This document shows, one piece after another, positions 7,552-17,277 of a stretch of 64,000 bases of DNA. Position 1 is the first letter of the stretch. Every line of letters begins with the position of its first letter. The stretch is taken from the NCBI RefSeq assembly GCF_006386545.1, contig NZ_SWAR01000006.1, positions 145,485-209,484 on the forward strand, read 5' to 3'. The stretch is from Methylibium rhizosphaerae. GTDB lineage: Bacteria > Pseudomonadota > Gammaproteobacteria > Burkholderiales > Burkholderiaceae_C. The translations under genes were made by a program, and so were the position numbers. The notes below the pieces were generated by a model. It was not told where the DNA came from. It searched no databases and saw only the letters and a list, made by a program, of their open reading frames with translations.

Positions 7552-8403
7552 ATGAGCGATGCCGTGATCCAGGTCGATGCGCTGCGCAAGCATTTCGGCG
7601 CCCGGGCAGCGCTGCGCGACGTGTCGTTTTCGGTGCGGGCGGGCGAGATGGTGGCGCTGCTGGGGGCCTCGGGCTCCGGCAAGTCCACCCTGCTGCGTCA
7701 CCTGAGCGGGCTGCACCGCGCCGATGCGGGCAGCGTCTCGCGCATCGAGGTGCTCGGCCGGCCGGTGCAGGCCGGGGGCCAGCTCTCGCGCGAAGTGCGC
7801 GCCCTGCGGGCCGAGGTGGCCACGATCTTCCAGCAGTTCAACCTGGTCGATCGCCTGCCCGTCATGACCAACGTGCTGGCCGGCGCCCTGCACCGCCTGC
7901 CGCTGTGGCGCACGCTGGCGCAGCGTTTCCCCGCGGCCGAACGACGGCGCGCCTTCGAGGCGCTGCAGCGGGTGGGCATCGAAGGCTGCGCATGGCAGCG
8001 CGCTTCCACGCTGTCCGGCGGCCAGCAGCAGCGTGCCGCCATCTCGCGCGCGCTGGTCCAAGGCGCCAGGGTGGTCCTGGCCGACGAGCCGATCGCCTCG
8101 CTCGACCCCGAGGCGAGCCGCCGGGTGATGTCCCTGCTGGCCGAAGTGAACCGGGAGCTGGTCGTCACCGTGCTGGTGTCGCTGCACCAGGTGGACTACG
8201 CGTTCGCCTACTGCCCGCGCACCATCGCCCTGCGCGCTGGCGAGGTGGTCTTCGACGGACCCACGCAGGCCTTGTCCGCCGAGCGGCTGCGCGCGCTGTA
8301 CGGCACGCGCAGCGACGAGCTGTTCGGCAGCCACGACACCAGCGGCGCCGATGGCGCCGAAGCCGGACCGCCGGCTGCCGCGCCCCTGCTGCATGCCGCC
8401 TGA
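7552..8403 (+). CDS. phnC: phosphonate ABC transporter, ATP-binding protein PhnC
   Basis: A 283-residue ABC ATPase. Walker A is GASGSGKST (about residues 43-51), the Q-loop region is IFQQFNLV, the signature is LSGGQQQR, Walker B is VVLADEP and the switch histidine is in [26 protein letters not shown] is characteristic of PhnC. It powers uptake of phosphonates or phosphite through PhnE. The C-terminal 35 residues are a low-complexity Gly/Ala/Pro tail beyond the usual end. First gene of phnC-phnD-phnE; the palindrome at 7395 suggests control by PhnF. Confidence 0.95.
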   Translation: MSDAVIQVDALRKHFGARAALRDVSFSVRAGEMVALLGASGSGKSTLLRHLSGLHRADAGSVSRIEVLGRPVQAGGQLSREVRALRAEVATIFQQFNLVDRLPVMTNVLAGALHRLPLWRTLAQRFPAAERRRAFEALQRVGIEGCAWQRASTLSGGQQQRAAISRALVQGARVVLADEPIASLDPEASRRVMSLLAEVNRELVVTVLVSLHQVDYAFAYCPRTIALRAGEVVFDGPTQALSAERLRALYGTRSDELFGSHDTSGADGAEAGPPAAAPLLHAA

Positions 8404-8445
8404 CCTGCGGCCTGCCCTTTCCGTCGTTGCCTCGAAGGAGCCTTC

Positions 8446-9426
8446 ATGAACCGCCGTTCCGTCATCGCCCATGTGCTGGCCGTCACCGCCGCGACCTGGG
8501 CCATCCCGCCCGCCGCGGCCCTGGTGCGCGAAGTCAACTTCGGCATCATCGCCACCGAGTCGTCGTCCAACTTGAAGAGCGCATGGCAGCCGCTGCTCGA
8601 CGACATGCACAAGGCGACCGGCCTCAAGGTCAACACCTTCTTCGCGCCCGACTATGCCGGCGTCATCGAGGCGATGCGCTTCAACAAGGTCCAGCTGGCC
8701 TGGATGGGCAACAAGTCGGCCATGGAAGCGGTGGACCGTGCGCAGGGCGAGGTGTTCGCCAAGGTGGTGAACGTGGACGGATCGTTGGGCTACTGGAGCC
8801 TCATGATCGTGCACAAGGACAGCCCGCTGAAGTCGCTGGACGACGTGATCAGGAGCCGCAAGGAGCTGACGCTCGGCTTCGGCGATCCCAACTCCACCAG
8901 CGGCACGCTGGTGCCGGGCTTCTACGCCTTCAGTGCGAACAAGGTGGACGCCACGCGCGACTTCAAGCGCATGGTCCGGGCCAACCACGAGACCAACATC
9001 CTGGCGGTGGCCAACCGGCAGGTCGACGTGGCCACGGTGGCCAGCGACGGCGTCGAGCGGATGAAGATGAAGATGCCCGAGAAGGCGGCCGAGCTGCGCG
9101 AGGTGTGGCGCAGCCCGCTCATCGCGAGCGATCCGCTGGTGTGGCGCCGCGATCTCGACGTCGAGGTGAAGCGCAAGCTGCGCGACTTCCTGCTGGCCTA
9201 TGGCAAGGACGCGCGCGAGAAGGAGATCCTGAAGACGCTCACCTACTCCGGCTTCACCGCGTCGGACAACGGCCAGCTGTTCGCGATCCGCCAGCTCGAG
9301 CTGGCCCGTGAGCGCAGCAAGGTGGAGGCCGATGCGGCACTCGCCGCCGCCGAGAAGTCGCAGAAGCTCGCCGAGATCGACGCGCGCCTGGCCGAGCTTG
9401 CGCGGCAGGCGCCCAGGTCGCAGTGA
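8446..9426 (+). CDS. phnD: phosphonate ABC transporter, substrate-binding protein PhnD
   Basis: A 326-residue periplasmic binding protein with an N-terminal export signal ([18 protein letters not shown]...AAA). Family features: [25 protein letters not shown] near the start, then [24 protein letters not shown] and [18 protein letters not shown], where the serine/threonine run contacts the phosphonate group in E. coli PhnD. It lies 42 bp after phnC with GAAGGAG just upstream of the ATG. It should deliver 2-aminoethylphosphonate-type substrates to the PhnC/PhnE importer. The C-terminus carries an extra alanine-rich helix. Confidence 0.95.
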   Translation: MNRRSVIAHVLAVTAATWAIPPAAALVREVNFGIIATESSSNLKSAWQPLLDDMHKATGLKVNTFFAPDYAGVIEAMRFNKVQLAWMGNKSAMEAVDRAQGEVFAKVVNVDGSLGYWSLMIVHKDSPLKSLDDVIRSRKELTLGFGDPNSTSGTLVPGFYAFSANKVDATRDFKRMVRANHETNILAVANRQVDVATVASDGVERMKMKMPEKAAELREVWRSPLIASDPLVWRRDLDVEVKRKLRDFLLAYGKDAREKEILKTLTYSGFTASDNGQLFAIRQLELARERSKVEADAALAAAEKSQKLAEIDARLAELARQAPRSQ

Positions 9427-10253
9427 TCACCGCTGGCCAGGCCGTGAACGCATCGACTCCGACCTCGCCCGCGACGGCGACCGCGGTGGCGTCGCCGCCG
9501 CGCACGCCGGTCGCGACGCTGCTCGCCTGGGGCCTCCTGCTGGCGCTGCTCGCCGCCTCCTGGCAAGGCGCTGACATGCGCCCGCTCGACCTGTGGCGCG
9601 ACGCCGGCAACATGGCGCAATACGCCCACGGCTTCTTCCCGCCCGACTTCCGCGACTGGCGCCACCACCTGGCCGAGCTGGTGGTCACCTTGCAGATCGC
9701 GTTGTGGGGCACCGCACTGGCCATCCTGTGCTCGGTGCCGCTGGCGCTGCTGGCCTCCGGGAACATCACGCCGTGGTGGGTGCATCAGCCGGTGCGCCGC
9801 CTGCTCGACGGCTGCCGCGCCATCAACGAGATGGTGTTCGCGCTGCTGTTCGTCGTGGCGGTGGGGCTCGGGCCGTTCGCCGGCGTGCTGGCGCTGTGGG
9901 TGCACACGACCGGCACGCTGGCCAAGCTGTTCAGTGAGGCGGTGGAGGCCATCGATCCGCAGCCGGTCGAGGGCATACGGGCCACCGGCGCGCATCCGCT
10001 CGAGGAGATCGTCTACGGCGTGATCCCGCAGGTGCTGCCGCTGTGGATCTCTTATGCGCTCTACCGCTTCGAGGCCAATGTGCGCTCGGCCTCGGTGGTG
10101 GGCATGGTCGGCGCCGGCGGCATCGGCATGGTGTTGTGGGAAGTGATCCGCGGCTTCGAATACGCGCAAACGGCCGCGGTGCTGCTGATGCTGGTGGTGA
10201 GCGTGTCGCTCATCGACATCGGGTCGGCATGGCTGCGCAAGCGGCTGGTGTGA
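9423..10253 (+). CDS. phnE: phosphonate ABC transporter, permease PhnE
   Basis: A 276-residue permease with about six membrane helices. The EAA-type loop contacting the ATPase reads [35 protein letters not shown], as in PhnE. A GTG at 9423 overlaps the phnD stop by 4 bp. An N-terminal extension of about 30 residues rich in Thr/Ala precedes the first helix. Only one permease gene is present, so the channel is probably a PhnE homodimer. Last gene of the import operon. Confidence 0.95.
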   Translation: MITAGQAVNASTPTSPATATAVASPPRTPVATLLAWGLLLALLAASWQGADMRPLDLWRDAGNMAQYAHGFFPPDFRDWRHHLAELVVTLQIALWGTALAILCSVPLALLASGNITPWWVHQPVRRLLDGCRAINEMVFALLFVVAVGLGPFAGVLALWVHTTGTLAKLFSEAVEAIDPQPVEGIRATGAHPLEEIVYGVIPQVLPLWISYALYRFEANVRSASVVGMVGAGGIGMVLWEVIRGFEYAQTAAVLLMLVVSVSLIDIGSAWLRKRLV

Positions 10254-10484
10254 GCGCCACTGCCCTAGGCCTGCTGGCCGACCTGATGCGCACCCCGCAT
10301 CCGGAGGGTGTTCCCCTTTAGTGGAATTGCCCGCACACCCTTGCCCTGACATCTTGTAACAACCAGGCGCCAGCGACTCGACAGAGCGCAGCGCGGGTCG
10401 TTCGGCAGCGGCGCGCGCTGCCTTGGACTGATCGGCTCCGGCACCTTCATGAGGCCGGGCCGACACAGCATCAGGAGAGAGGGC
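10254..10484. other. intergenic region after phnE
   Basis: A 231-base gap without a convincing ORF. About 35 bases after phnE, CACCC (10291-10295) and GGGTG (10306-10310) are followed by TTCCCCTTT, a weak terminator candidate. The purine-rich AGGAGAGAGGG just before 10485 is the ribosome binding site of the next gene. Confidence 0.3.
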
Positions 10485-10862
10485 ATGAGGAAGAACCTGT
10501 ACTGGCTCTTCTCGGCTGTGGCGGCGGTAGGTGCCGCCAGCACAGCGGGAGCTGCGAACTTGAGCAACCTGAGCGGCCAGTCTTGTGGCGGCTTCACCGG
10601 GACCTGGCACTTCGTGAACAACCAGACCGGCGGTGCCGCGCCGGGCACCTTGAACGCGACCTGGTCTTCGGGCAACACCTGCACCACGTCGGCATCGGCG
10701 GTCAACGCGAACATGCAGCACTTCTACTGCACCGCCTCCGGCACGCTGCTGGGCGCCTCGACCAACCTGCCGGGCAAGCTGGTGCTGTCGCACTTCACCT
10801 GCGAGACCACCGAGCCGCCGCCCCCGCCGCCCTGCGATCCGAAGAAGGAAGTCTGCAAGTAG
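10485..10862 (+). CDS. small secreted cysteine-containing protein
   Basis: A 125-residue protein with a signal peptide (KNLYWLFSAVAAVGAASTAGA, cleavage after AGA). The mature part starts NLSNLSGQSCGGFTGTWHFVNN and has several cysteines, suggesting disulfides. It ends in a PPPPPP stretch followed by CDPKKEVCK. The ATG at 10485 is preferred over one at 10449 because AGGAGAGAGG precedes it. The GTWHFVNN core looks like a small beta-rich domain. It precedes a secreted lysyl-oxidase-like gene by about 90 bp. Family not recognised. Confidence 0.65.
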   Translation: MRKNLYWLFSAVAAVGAASTAGAANLSNLSGQSCGGFTGTWHFVNNQTGGAAPGTLNATWSSGNTCTTSASAVNANMQHFYCTASGTLLGASTNLPGKLVLSHFTCETTEPPPPPPCDPKKEVCK

Positions 10863-10955
10863 CCGCGGTCGCGCTTGCAACCCGGCGCAGCGATGGAGCC
10901 TGCACAGGCGTCATCGCCGCGCCGGCACGGAAGTCCAAAGGAGAGGGAACCCTGC

Positions 10956-11969
10956 ATGAAAGCGTCCTGGATGCGCGACGCGGCCCTTGCCGCCGCAGCC
11001 GCCTGCCTTGCCTCCGGCGCCCTGGCGCAAACCGGCGTCACGATGCCGCCCAATCTCATCCCGCTGCCGGCGTCCAACATCTCGCTGGTCACCGACGGCG
11101 CGGGCCAGACGCTGCTGCGGCTGGCCACCACCGGCTGGAACGCCGGCACCGGCCCTCTGGAACTGGTGGCCGGTGAAGTGGTCACCGGCTCGGACCCGCC
11201 CAAGCAGAAGGTCTACCAGCGGGTGTACGTGAACGGCGGTGCCCCGGTGCTGAGCTATGCCGGCTCCTTCACCTACCACGCCGGGCACAACCACATCCAT
11301 TTCGACGACTACGCGACCTATTCGCTGCAGCCCGTCAACGCGCCAGGCGGCTCTGAACGGCTGGGCACCAAGACCACCTTCTGCGTGATGGACACGACCA
11401 AGATCAACGGCTCGCTGCCGGGGGCGCCCTCGAGTGCCGTCTACACCACCTGCGGCAACCAGATCCAGGGCATCTCGGTCGGCTGGGGCGACACCTATGG
11501 CGCCCACCTCGCCGGCCAGGAGATCGACTTCACCGACAACGCCGACGGCGTGTACCGGCTGCGCATCGAGCTCGACCCGAAGAAGCTGATCGTCGAGAGC
11601 AACGAGAACGACAACGTGTCGTGCGTGCTGCTCAACATCCGCAAGCCCTCGAGCGTGACCGTGCTCGATGCGAGCGGCAGCTGCTCCGCCGTGACTTCGA
11701 TCTCGCCGAATGCCGCGCGCATCGGCCAGACGGTGCAGGTCACCATCTCGGGCTACGGCTTTGCGCAAGGCATGGCGGTCAGCTTCGAGGGCGGCAACGG
11801 GCCGCGGCCGGAGGTGAGCAATGTCGTGCTGGCTTCGGACTCCGACACGGTGGACCTGATCACCGCCACGGTGACGGTGCCTGCCAAGCGCAAGGGCGGG
11901 CGCGACCCGGTGTGGAACCTGCGCGTGGGCACCAGTGTGCTGCCCGATGCATTCACAGTGCAGCCATGA
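10956..11969 (+). CDS. secreted lysyl-oxidase-like protein with IPT/TIG domain
   Basis: A 337-residue protein with a signal peptide ending GALAQ. Residues about 25-230 resemble the lysyl oxidase fold: the copper-binding HxHxH is seen in YHAGHNHIHFDDYATYSL, and the C-terminal LDPKKLIVESNENDNVSC matches the usual strand and cysteine. Residues about 245-335 read as an IPT/TIG immunoglobulin-like domain (VTSISPNAARIGQTVQVTISGYGF). The enzyme class oxidises primary amines of lysine; whether the quinone cofactor can form here cannot be judged by eye. It has its own ribosome binding site (AAAGGAGAGGG) and is convergent with the LuxR-type regulator. Confidence 0.7.
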   Translation: MKASWMRDAALAAAAACLASGALAQTGVTMPPNLIPLPASNISLVTDGAGQTLLRLATTGWNAGTGPLELVAGEVVTGSDPPKQKVYQRVYVNGGAPVLSYAGSFTYHAGHNHIHFDDYATYSLQPVNAPGGSERLGTKTTFCVMDTTKINGSLPGAPSSAVYTTCGNQIQGISVGWGDTYGAHLAGQEIDFTDNADGVYRLRIELDPKKLIVESNENDNVSCVLLNIRKPSSVTVLDASGSCSAVTSISPNAARIGQTVQVTISGYGFAQGMAVSFEGGNGPRPEVSNVVLASDSDTVDLITATVTVPAKRKGGRDPVWNLRVGTSVLPDAFTVQP

Positions 11970-11981
11970 CGCCGCCAAAGG

Positions 11982-12650
11982 CTACTGCGAGCCCATCGCC
12001 ACCAGCGTGCGGCGGTGCACGCCCAGCTTGGAGAACACGCTCTGCAGGTGCTTCTTCACGGTGTCTTCCATGATGCCGAGCGCCAGCGCGATCTCCTTGT
12101 TGGTGCAGCCTCGGCGCAGGTGCTCGACGATCTCGCGCTCGCGCCGGGTGAGGCTGCGCAGCGGCCCGTCGTCGGGCTGCTGCGGCTGGGGAGCCGGGTG
12201 CAGGTGCAGCAGCTCGGCAAGCGCCTGGGCCAGCAGCGCGCGCGGCAGCCAGATGTCGCCGTGGCGCACCGTGCGGATCGCCTTCGCGCACAGCCCGGGC
12301 GGGCATTCGGTCGGCAGGTAGCCATGGAAGCGGTGGCGCAGCACCGTGGCCGCGCAGGCGACGCCGGGTTCGTCGCACAGCAGCAGCACGCGCAGGGTCT
12401 CGAGGCGGCGCTGCATGGCGTCGAGCTCGGCCGGCCCCAGCTGGCCGAGCAGGGTGTGGTCGAGCAGCAGCACGTCCGGGCAGCTGCCGTTGGCGAGGTG
12501 GTGCACCAGTGCGCGGCCGTCGCCGGCAGACGCAGCCTGCAGCGTGATGCCCGGCTCGGCGTCCAGCTGCCGGCGCCACGCGGCCGCAAGCTCGGGCCGC
12601 GCCGAGGCCAGCAGCACCTGATACGGCTTGGCTTCTCTTTCTGCGTTCAT
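11982..12650 (-). CDS. LuxR/NarL-type two-component response regulator
   Basis: A 222-residue regulator. The N-terminal receiver-like domain (residues 10-130) has the phospho-acceptor region PDVLLLDHTLLG, but the downstream LLCDEPG and HGYLPTECP segments are not typical, so the domain may be divergent. The C-terminal helix-turn-helix reads LTRREREIVEHLRRGCTNKEIALALGIMEDTVKKHLQSVFSKLGV, a textbook GerE/LuxR DNA-binding domain. No sensor kinase lies nearby, so it is an orphan here. The ATG at 12650 is the only sensible start. Confidence 0.85.
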   Translation of the reverse strand: MNAEREAKPYQVLLASARPELAAAWRRQLDAEPGITLQAASAGDGRALVHHLANGSCPDVLLLDHTLLGQLGPAELDAMQRRLETLRVLLLCDEPGVACAATVLRHRFHGYLPTECPPGLCAKAIRTVRHGDIWLPRALLAQALAELLHLHPAPQPQQPDDGPLRSLTRREREIVEHLRRGCTNKEIALALGIMEDTVKKHLQSVFSKLGVHRRTLVAMGSQ

Positions 12651-12808
12651 CCAGCACCACCCAGGAGGCAAACAGCCGCATCCGCCGGCACGTCGGCCGG
12701 ATGAGCCAGGGTCGGGAAATGGGAAGGATACCCACGAACTGGGTACGGTTCTAAGCCCGGGGCGGCAGCCTGTCAACGTCGGTTCAGGGGGGCGCCTTCG
12801 CGGGGCGC

Positions 12809-13783
12809 TCAGGGCGTGGCGGTATCGGTGGTGTGGTTGTCGACCACGAGGCGGGCGGCCGCGAGGTCTTCGAGGGCCATGCCGACCGACTTGAACACGG
12901 TGATGTGCGCCGCGTCCGTGCGTGCGGCGACGTGCCCGCGGCACAGCCGGGCGAGGTCCCCCGTGATGCGGTCGGGGCTGAAGCTGCCCGCCGCGATGGC
13001 CAGCAGCAGGTCGCCGGCTTCGGACAGCACGCCCTCGCGCGTGTCGCACCACACCGCGTCGGCCCGGGCGAACACCCGCGTGTCGGTCTCGTGCATGGCC
13101 GGCGTGAACGCGCCCACCAGGTCCAGGTGGGTGCCGGGCCGCAGCCATTCGCCGCGCACCAGCGGCTCGGCCGCCAGGGTGGCGCAGCTCACGATGTCGG
13201 CCTGCGGCACCGCCTCGGCCAGGGAGCGCACCGCCTGCGCGCGCAGGCCCTGCGCCGTCAGTGCCTGGGCGGTGGCCTCGGCTTGCAGCGCAGAGCGACC
13301 CCACACCAGCACGCGCTCGATGGGGCGCGTTTGCGCATGCGCCAGCGGCAGGTGGCGCGCGAGCCGGCCGGTGCCCACCATCAGCAGGCAGCGGCTGTCG
13401 GGCCGCGAGAGGTAGCGGCTGGCCAGCGCCGATGCTGCAGCGGTGCGTCGTGCGGTGAGCTCGCCGCCGTCCAGTACCGCGAGCGGGCGGCCGTTGCGAG
13501 GGTCCATCAGCACGTACAGGCCTTGCACCGAAGGCAGGCCCAGCCGCGCATTGCCGGGGAACACCGACATCAGCTTGGTCCCGACGCCCAGGCTCGCATG
13601 CCACGCCGGCATCAGCAGCAGCACCGCAGGCTGTTCCGATGGGTCGCGCAAAGAGTAGTGCAGGCGCTGCGGCACGGTGGTGTCGTCCGCGTTCCGGAAG
13701 GCCGACCACAGCGCGTCGATCAGGCGGCCCCAGGGCAGGGCGGCCGCCACGGCCCGGGCATCGATGAACAGGGGTGAGCTCAC
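12809..13783 (-). CDS. ornithine cyclodeaminase / mu-crystallin family protein
   Basis: A 324-residue Rossmann-fold protein. Features are GTKLMSVFPGNARLGLPSVQGLYVLMDPRNGRPLAVLDGGELTARRTAAASALA (the family core with the conserved lysine and arginine), the nucleotide-binding LLMVGTGRLARHLP, and DLVGAFTPAMHETD. Family members use NAD(P) to deaminate ornithine, reduce imines or make opine-like siderophore building blocks. Substrate is uncertain. It is monocistronic, divergent from the alpha/beta hydrolase at 13889. Confidence 0.88.
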   Translation of the reverse strand: MSSPLFIDARAVAAALPWGRLIDALWSAFRNADDTTVPQRLHYSLRDPSEQPAVLLLMPAWHASLGVGTKLMSVFPGNARLGLPSVQGLYVLMDPRNGRPLAVLDGGELTARRTAAASALASRYLSRPDSRCLLMVGTGRLARHLPLAHAQTRPIERVLVWGRSALQAEATAQALTAQGLRAQAVRSLAEAVPQADIVSCATLAAEPLVRGEWLRPGTHLDLVGAFTPAMHETDTRVFARADAVWCDTREGVLSEAGDLLLAIAAGSFSPDRITGDLARLCRGHVAARTDAAHITVFKSVGMALEDLAAARLVVDNHTTDTATP

Positions 13784-13888
13784 GGCCGCCTCGCGGGGTT
13801 GTGCTGGGCAGGCAGGGTAGACCGAAAGGCGATTTGCATCCAGACTTCAACGCCCGTCCTCGCCCTGTCTCTTGCCCGCCGCACGCCC

Positions 13889-14575
13889 ATGTCCTCGATC
13901 GTCGCGCAGCCCCTGCGCCTGCAAGTCGATGCAACGCAGCAGGTCTCGGCACTGCTGATGCATCCGCCGCAAGCCCGCGCCGGCTACGTGCTGGCCCACG
14001 GTGCCGGTGCCGGCATGACCCACGCCTTCATGGAGGCGGCGGCCCGAGGGCTCGCGGCGCGCGGGGTGGCCACGCTGCGCTACCAGTTCGTCTACATGGA
14101 ACGCGGCTCGAAGCGTCCCGACACGCCCGCGCTGGCGCATGCCGCCGTGCGTGCCGCAGTGAGCGAAGCGCAGCGCCTGCTGCCGGGGTTGCCGCTGGTA
14201 GCCGGCGGCAAGTCGTTCGGGGCCCGCATGACCTCGCAGGCCCAGGCGCAAGCGCCGCTGCCGGGTGTGATCGGCCTGGCCTTCCTCGGCTTTCCGCTGC
14301 ACCCGGCGAAGAAGCCCGCCACCGAACGCGCCGACCACCTGCAGCAGGTGTCCTGCCCGATGTGGTTCTGGCAGGGCACACGCGACGAGCTGGCGGACTT
14401 TGCTCTGGTCACCGCGCTGGTCGAGCGGCTCGCGCCGCGGGCCACGCTCGAGGTGGCGCCCGAGGCCGACCATTCCTTCCATGTGCCGGCCAGGACCGGC
14501 CGCAACGACGCCGACGTGCTGAACGACGGCCTCGATGCGCTGGTGCGCTGGATCGACCAGCTGCCGCGCGCCTGA
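13889..14575 (+). CDS. alpha/beta hydrolase (KANL3/Tex30-like)
   Basis: A 228-residue alpha/beta hydrolase. Features are VLAHGAGAGMTHAFMEAAARGLAARG (oxyanion region), LVAGGKSFGARMTS (nucleophile elbow GKSFGA, Ser at about 111), WFWQGTRDELAD (acid) and EADHSFHV (catalytic His). This matches the KANL3/Tex30 dienelactone-hydrolase-like family. The ATG at 13889 follows an unclear ribosome binding site. The gene ends 5 bp before ligD and is probably co-transcribed with it. Confidence 0.85.
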   Translation: MSSIVAQPLRLQVDATQQVSALLMHPPQARAGYVLAHGAGAGMTHAFMEAAARGLAARGVATLRYQFVYMERGSKRPDTPALAHAAVRAAVSEAQRLLPGLPLVAGGKSFGARMTSQAQAQAPLPGVIGLAFLGFPLHPAKKPATERADHLQQVSCPMWFWQGTRDELADFALVTALVERLAPRATLEVAPEADHSFHVPARTGRNDADVLNDGLDALVRWIDQLPRA

Positions 14576-14580
14576 CCCGC

Positions 14581-17184
14581 ATGCCGGCCACCGCGCCCCG
14601 CAAGACGCCCGCAAGCCGCGCGCGGCCCAAGCCCGACATGGATGCGCTGCTGCGCTACAACGCGAAGCGCAATTTCGAGGTGACGCCCGAGCCCCGGGCC
14701 GACACCTCGGCCCGCACCGACGGTGCCCTCGGCTACGTGATCCAGAAGCACTGGGCCTCGCGGCTGCACTACGACTTCCGTCTCGAGCTCGACGGCGTGC
14801 TGCTGAGCTGGGCGGTGCCCAAGGGGCCGTGTTTCGACCCTAAGGAAAAGCGCATGGCCATCCACGTGGAAGACCACCCGGTGGCCTACGGTGGTTTCGA
14901 GGGCACCATCCCGCCGCGGCAGTACGGTGCCGGCACGGTCATCGTGTGGGACCGCGGTACCTGGGAGCCGGTGGGCGACCCTCGCGAAGGCCTGCGCGCC
15001 GGCAAGCTGGTCTTCAGGCTGCATGGCGAAAAGCTCGCCGGGCTGTGGGAGCTGGTGCGCATTGCCAAGCCCGGCGACCGCCAGGACCCGTGGATGCTCT
15101 TCAAGAAGCGAGACGCGTGGGCGCGGCCGCTGGCCGAGTACGACGTGATCGCGGCCCTGCCCGACAGCGTGATCGAAAAGCCGCTCGGCTTGCTGGAGGC
15201 CCGCGAGCCGCGCGGCAGCGGGGGCGATGCCGCGCCGCCTGCGCTTCAGGTCGCCTCGGCCACCGAGCTGCCCGGCGCGCGGCCGATGGACACGCTGCCC
15301 GAGACCCTGGAGCCGCAACTCGCCACGCTGGCCAAGTCACCGCCCGAGCGTGGCGACTGGATCTACGAGCTCAAGCTCGACGGCTACCGGCTGCTCGCGC
15401 GTTTCGATGCGCGCGGCCGCGTCAAGCTGTACACGCGCAACGGCAACGACTGGACCGCGAAGATGAAGCCGCTGGCCGCGACGCTCGAGTCGCTGGGCCT
15501 GCGCTCGAGCTGGCTCGACGGCGAGATCACCGTGCTGCGAGACGACGGCACGCCCGACTTCAACGCACTGCAGAACGCCTTCGACCGCTCGCGCACCGAA
15601 TCCATCGAGTACTTCCTGTTCGACGCGCCGTTCTTCGACGGGCAGGACCTGCGCGACACGCCGCTGCGTGCCCGGCGCGCCTGGCTGCGGCAGTGGCTCG
15701 ATGCGAACGACGTTGCGCGCCTGCGCTTTTCGGCCGACTTCGCGGCCGACCCGGCCAGCCTGCTGCAGTCGGCCGCCAAGCTCGGCCTCGAAGGACTCAT
15801 GGCCAAGCGCGCCGACGCGCCGTACACCTGCGGCCGCAGCGAGACCTGGCTCAAGCTCAAGACACACGAGCGGCAGGAGTTCGTGATCGGCGGCTTCGTC
15901 GACCGGGAGGGCGGCTCGCGCGAAGTGGGGTCGCTGCTGCTGGGCTACTACGACGACACCGGCCAGTTGCTGCAGTACGCCGGCAATGTGGGCAGCGGCT
16001 GGACGGCCAGCGTCTCGGCCGACCTGCACAAGCGCCTGGTCCGGCTGGAGTCTAAGCAGTCGCCCTTTCCGGCCGGCAGCGTGGAGCCGGGCCGCTGGCC
16101 GCGCCGCACGCTGGGCAAGGAACGCTGGGTGACGCCCGAGCTGGTGGCCGAGGTCAGCTTCTCGGGCTGGACCCCCGACGGCAGCGTGCGCCATGCGGTG
16201 TTCCAGGGGCTGCGCATCGACAAGCCGGCGCGGCAGGTGCGGCGCGAGCACACGAAGCCGGTGCTGGCGGCGCTCGGTGCGGCGAAGCACCGGGTGAGCG
16301 GCGTGAAGGTCACCAACCCGGAGCGCGTGATCGACGCCGCCACCGGCCTGAAGAAGCTCGACCTCGTGCGCTACTACGAAAGCATCGCCGAGTGGATGCT
16401 GCCGCACCTGAAGGGGAGGCCCTGCTCGCTGCTGCGCGGCCCCACCGGCGTGGGCGGCGAGCTCTTTTTCCAGAAGCACGATGACAAACTGAGCATCCCC
16501 GGCTTGCGCGAGCTCGACCCCGGCCTGTGGCCCGGCCATGCGGGGCTGCTCGAAGTGCCGGAGGCCGAAGCGCTGGTGAACGCGGCGCAGATGAACGTGA
16601 TCGAGTTCCACACCTGGAACTCGACGGCCCGGCGCATCGGCGAGCCCGATCGCATGGTGTTCGACCTCGACCCCGGCGAAGGCGTGCCCTGGCAGCGCGT
16701 GCAGGAGGCGGCGGTGCTGACGCACACGCTACTCACCGAGCTGGGGCTCAAGGCCTGGCTCAAGACCAGCGGCGGCAAGGGCCTGCATGTGGTGGTGCCG
16801 ATCGCGCCCAAGCTCGACTACGACACGGTGAAGGCGTTCTCGCAGGCGGTCGTGCAGCATCTCGCGCGCACCGTACCCTCGCGTTTCGTGGCCAAGGCCG
16901 GTGCGGCCAACCGGGTGGGCAAGGTGTTCGTCGACTACCTGCGCAACAACCACGGTGCCACGACGGTGGCCGCGTTCTCGGCCCGGGCACGCCCCGGCCT
17001 GGGCGTTTCGATGCCCATCGCCTGGGACCAGCTGGGCGGCCTGAAGAGCGGCGCGCAGTGGAACATCGGCAATGCGCGGGAATACCTGTCGTTCCAGAAG
17101 AGCGACCCGTGGGCCGACTACTGGCGGTCGCGGCAGACGCTGGCCAAGGCCATGGCGCTGCTGGATTTCAGCAACAGGCCGTAG
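14581..17184 (+). CDS. ligD: multifunctional DNA ligase D (end joining)
   Basis: An 867-residue LigD with three domains in the order phosphoesterase, ligase, polymerase. The 3'-phosphoesterase domain (about residues 45-180) has VIQKHWASRLHYDFRLELDG and HVEDHPVAYGGFEGTIP. The ATP-dependent ligase (about 235-545) has the nucleotidyl-lysine motif KLDGYR, Lys265. The primase/polymerase (about 575-860) has the metal-binding FDLDPGE (Asp695, Asp697) and SGGKGLHVVVPI. The protein ends, trims, fills and seals double-strand breaks with Ku. Start ATG 14581 lies 5 bp after the hydrolase stop. Confidence 0.96.
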   Translation: MPATAPRKTPASRARPKPDMDALLRYNAKRNFEVTPEPRADTSARTDGALGYVIQKHWASRLHYDFRLELDGVLLSWAVPKGPCFDPKEKRMAIHVEDHPVAYGGFEGTIPPRQYGAGTVIVWDRGTWEPVGDPREGLRAGKLVFRLHGEKLAGLWELVRIAKPGDRQDPWMLFKKRDAWARPLAEYDVIAALPDSVIEKPLGLLEAREPRGSGGDAAPPALQVASATELPGARPMDTLPETLEPQLATLAKSPPERGDWIYELKLDGYRLLARFDARGRVKLYTRNGNDWTAKMKPLAATLESLGLRSSWLDGEITVLRDDGTPDFNALQNAFDRSRTESIEYFLFDAPFFDGQDLRDTPLRARRAWLRQWLDANDVARLRFSADFAADPASLLQSAAKLGLEGLMAKRADAPYTCGRSETWLKLKTHERQEFVIGGFVDREGGSREVGSLLLGYYDDTGQLLQYAGNVGSGWTASVSADLHKRLVRLESKQSPFPAGSVEPGRWPRRTLGKERWVTPELVAEVSFSGWTPDGSVRHAVFQGLRIDKPARQVRREHTKPVLAALGAAKHRVSGVKVTNPERVIDAATGLKKLDLVRYYESIAEWMLPHLKGRPCSLLRGPTGVGGELFFQKHDDKLSIPGLRELDPGLWPGHAGLLEVPEAEALVNAAQMNVIEFHTWNSTARRIGEPDRMVFDLDPGEGVPWQRVQEAAVLTHTLLTELGLKAWLKTSGGKGLHVVVPIAPKLDYDTVKAFSQAVVQHLARTVPSRFVAKAGAANRVGKVFVDYLRNNHGATTVAAFSARARPGLGVSMPIAWDQLGGLKSGAQWNIGNAREYLSFQKSDPWADYWRSRQTLAKAMALLDFSNRP

Positions 17185-17277
17185 GCTGCCGGCCCGACCC
17201 GGCTTGGCAATTGCCCTGCGAGAGGCGTAATCTCGGTCCCCCCGCCGGTCGGTTTGCCCGCAAGGAAGGTCGCGCCC

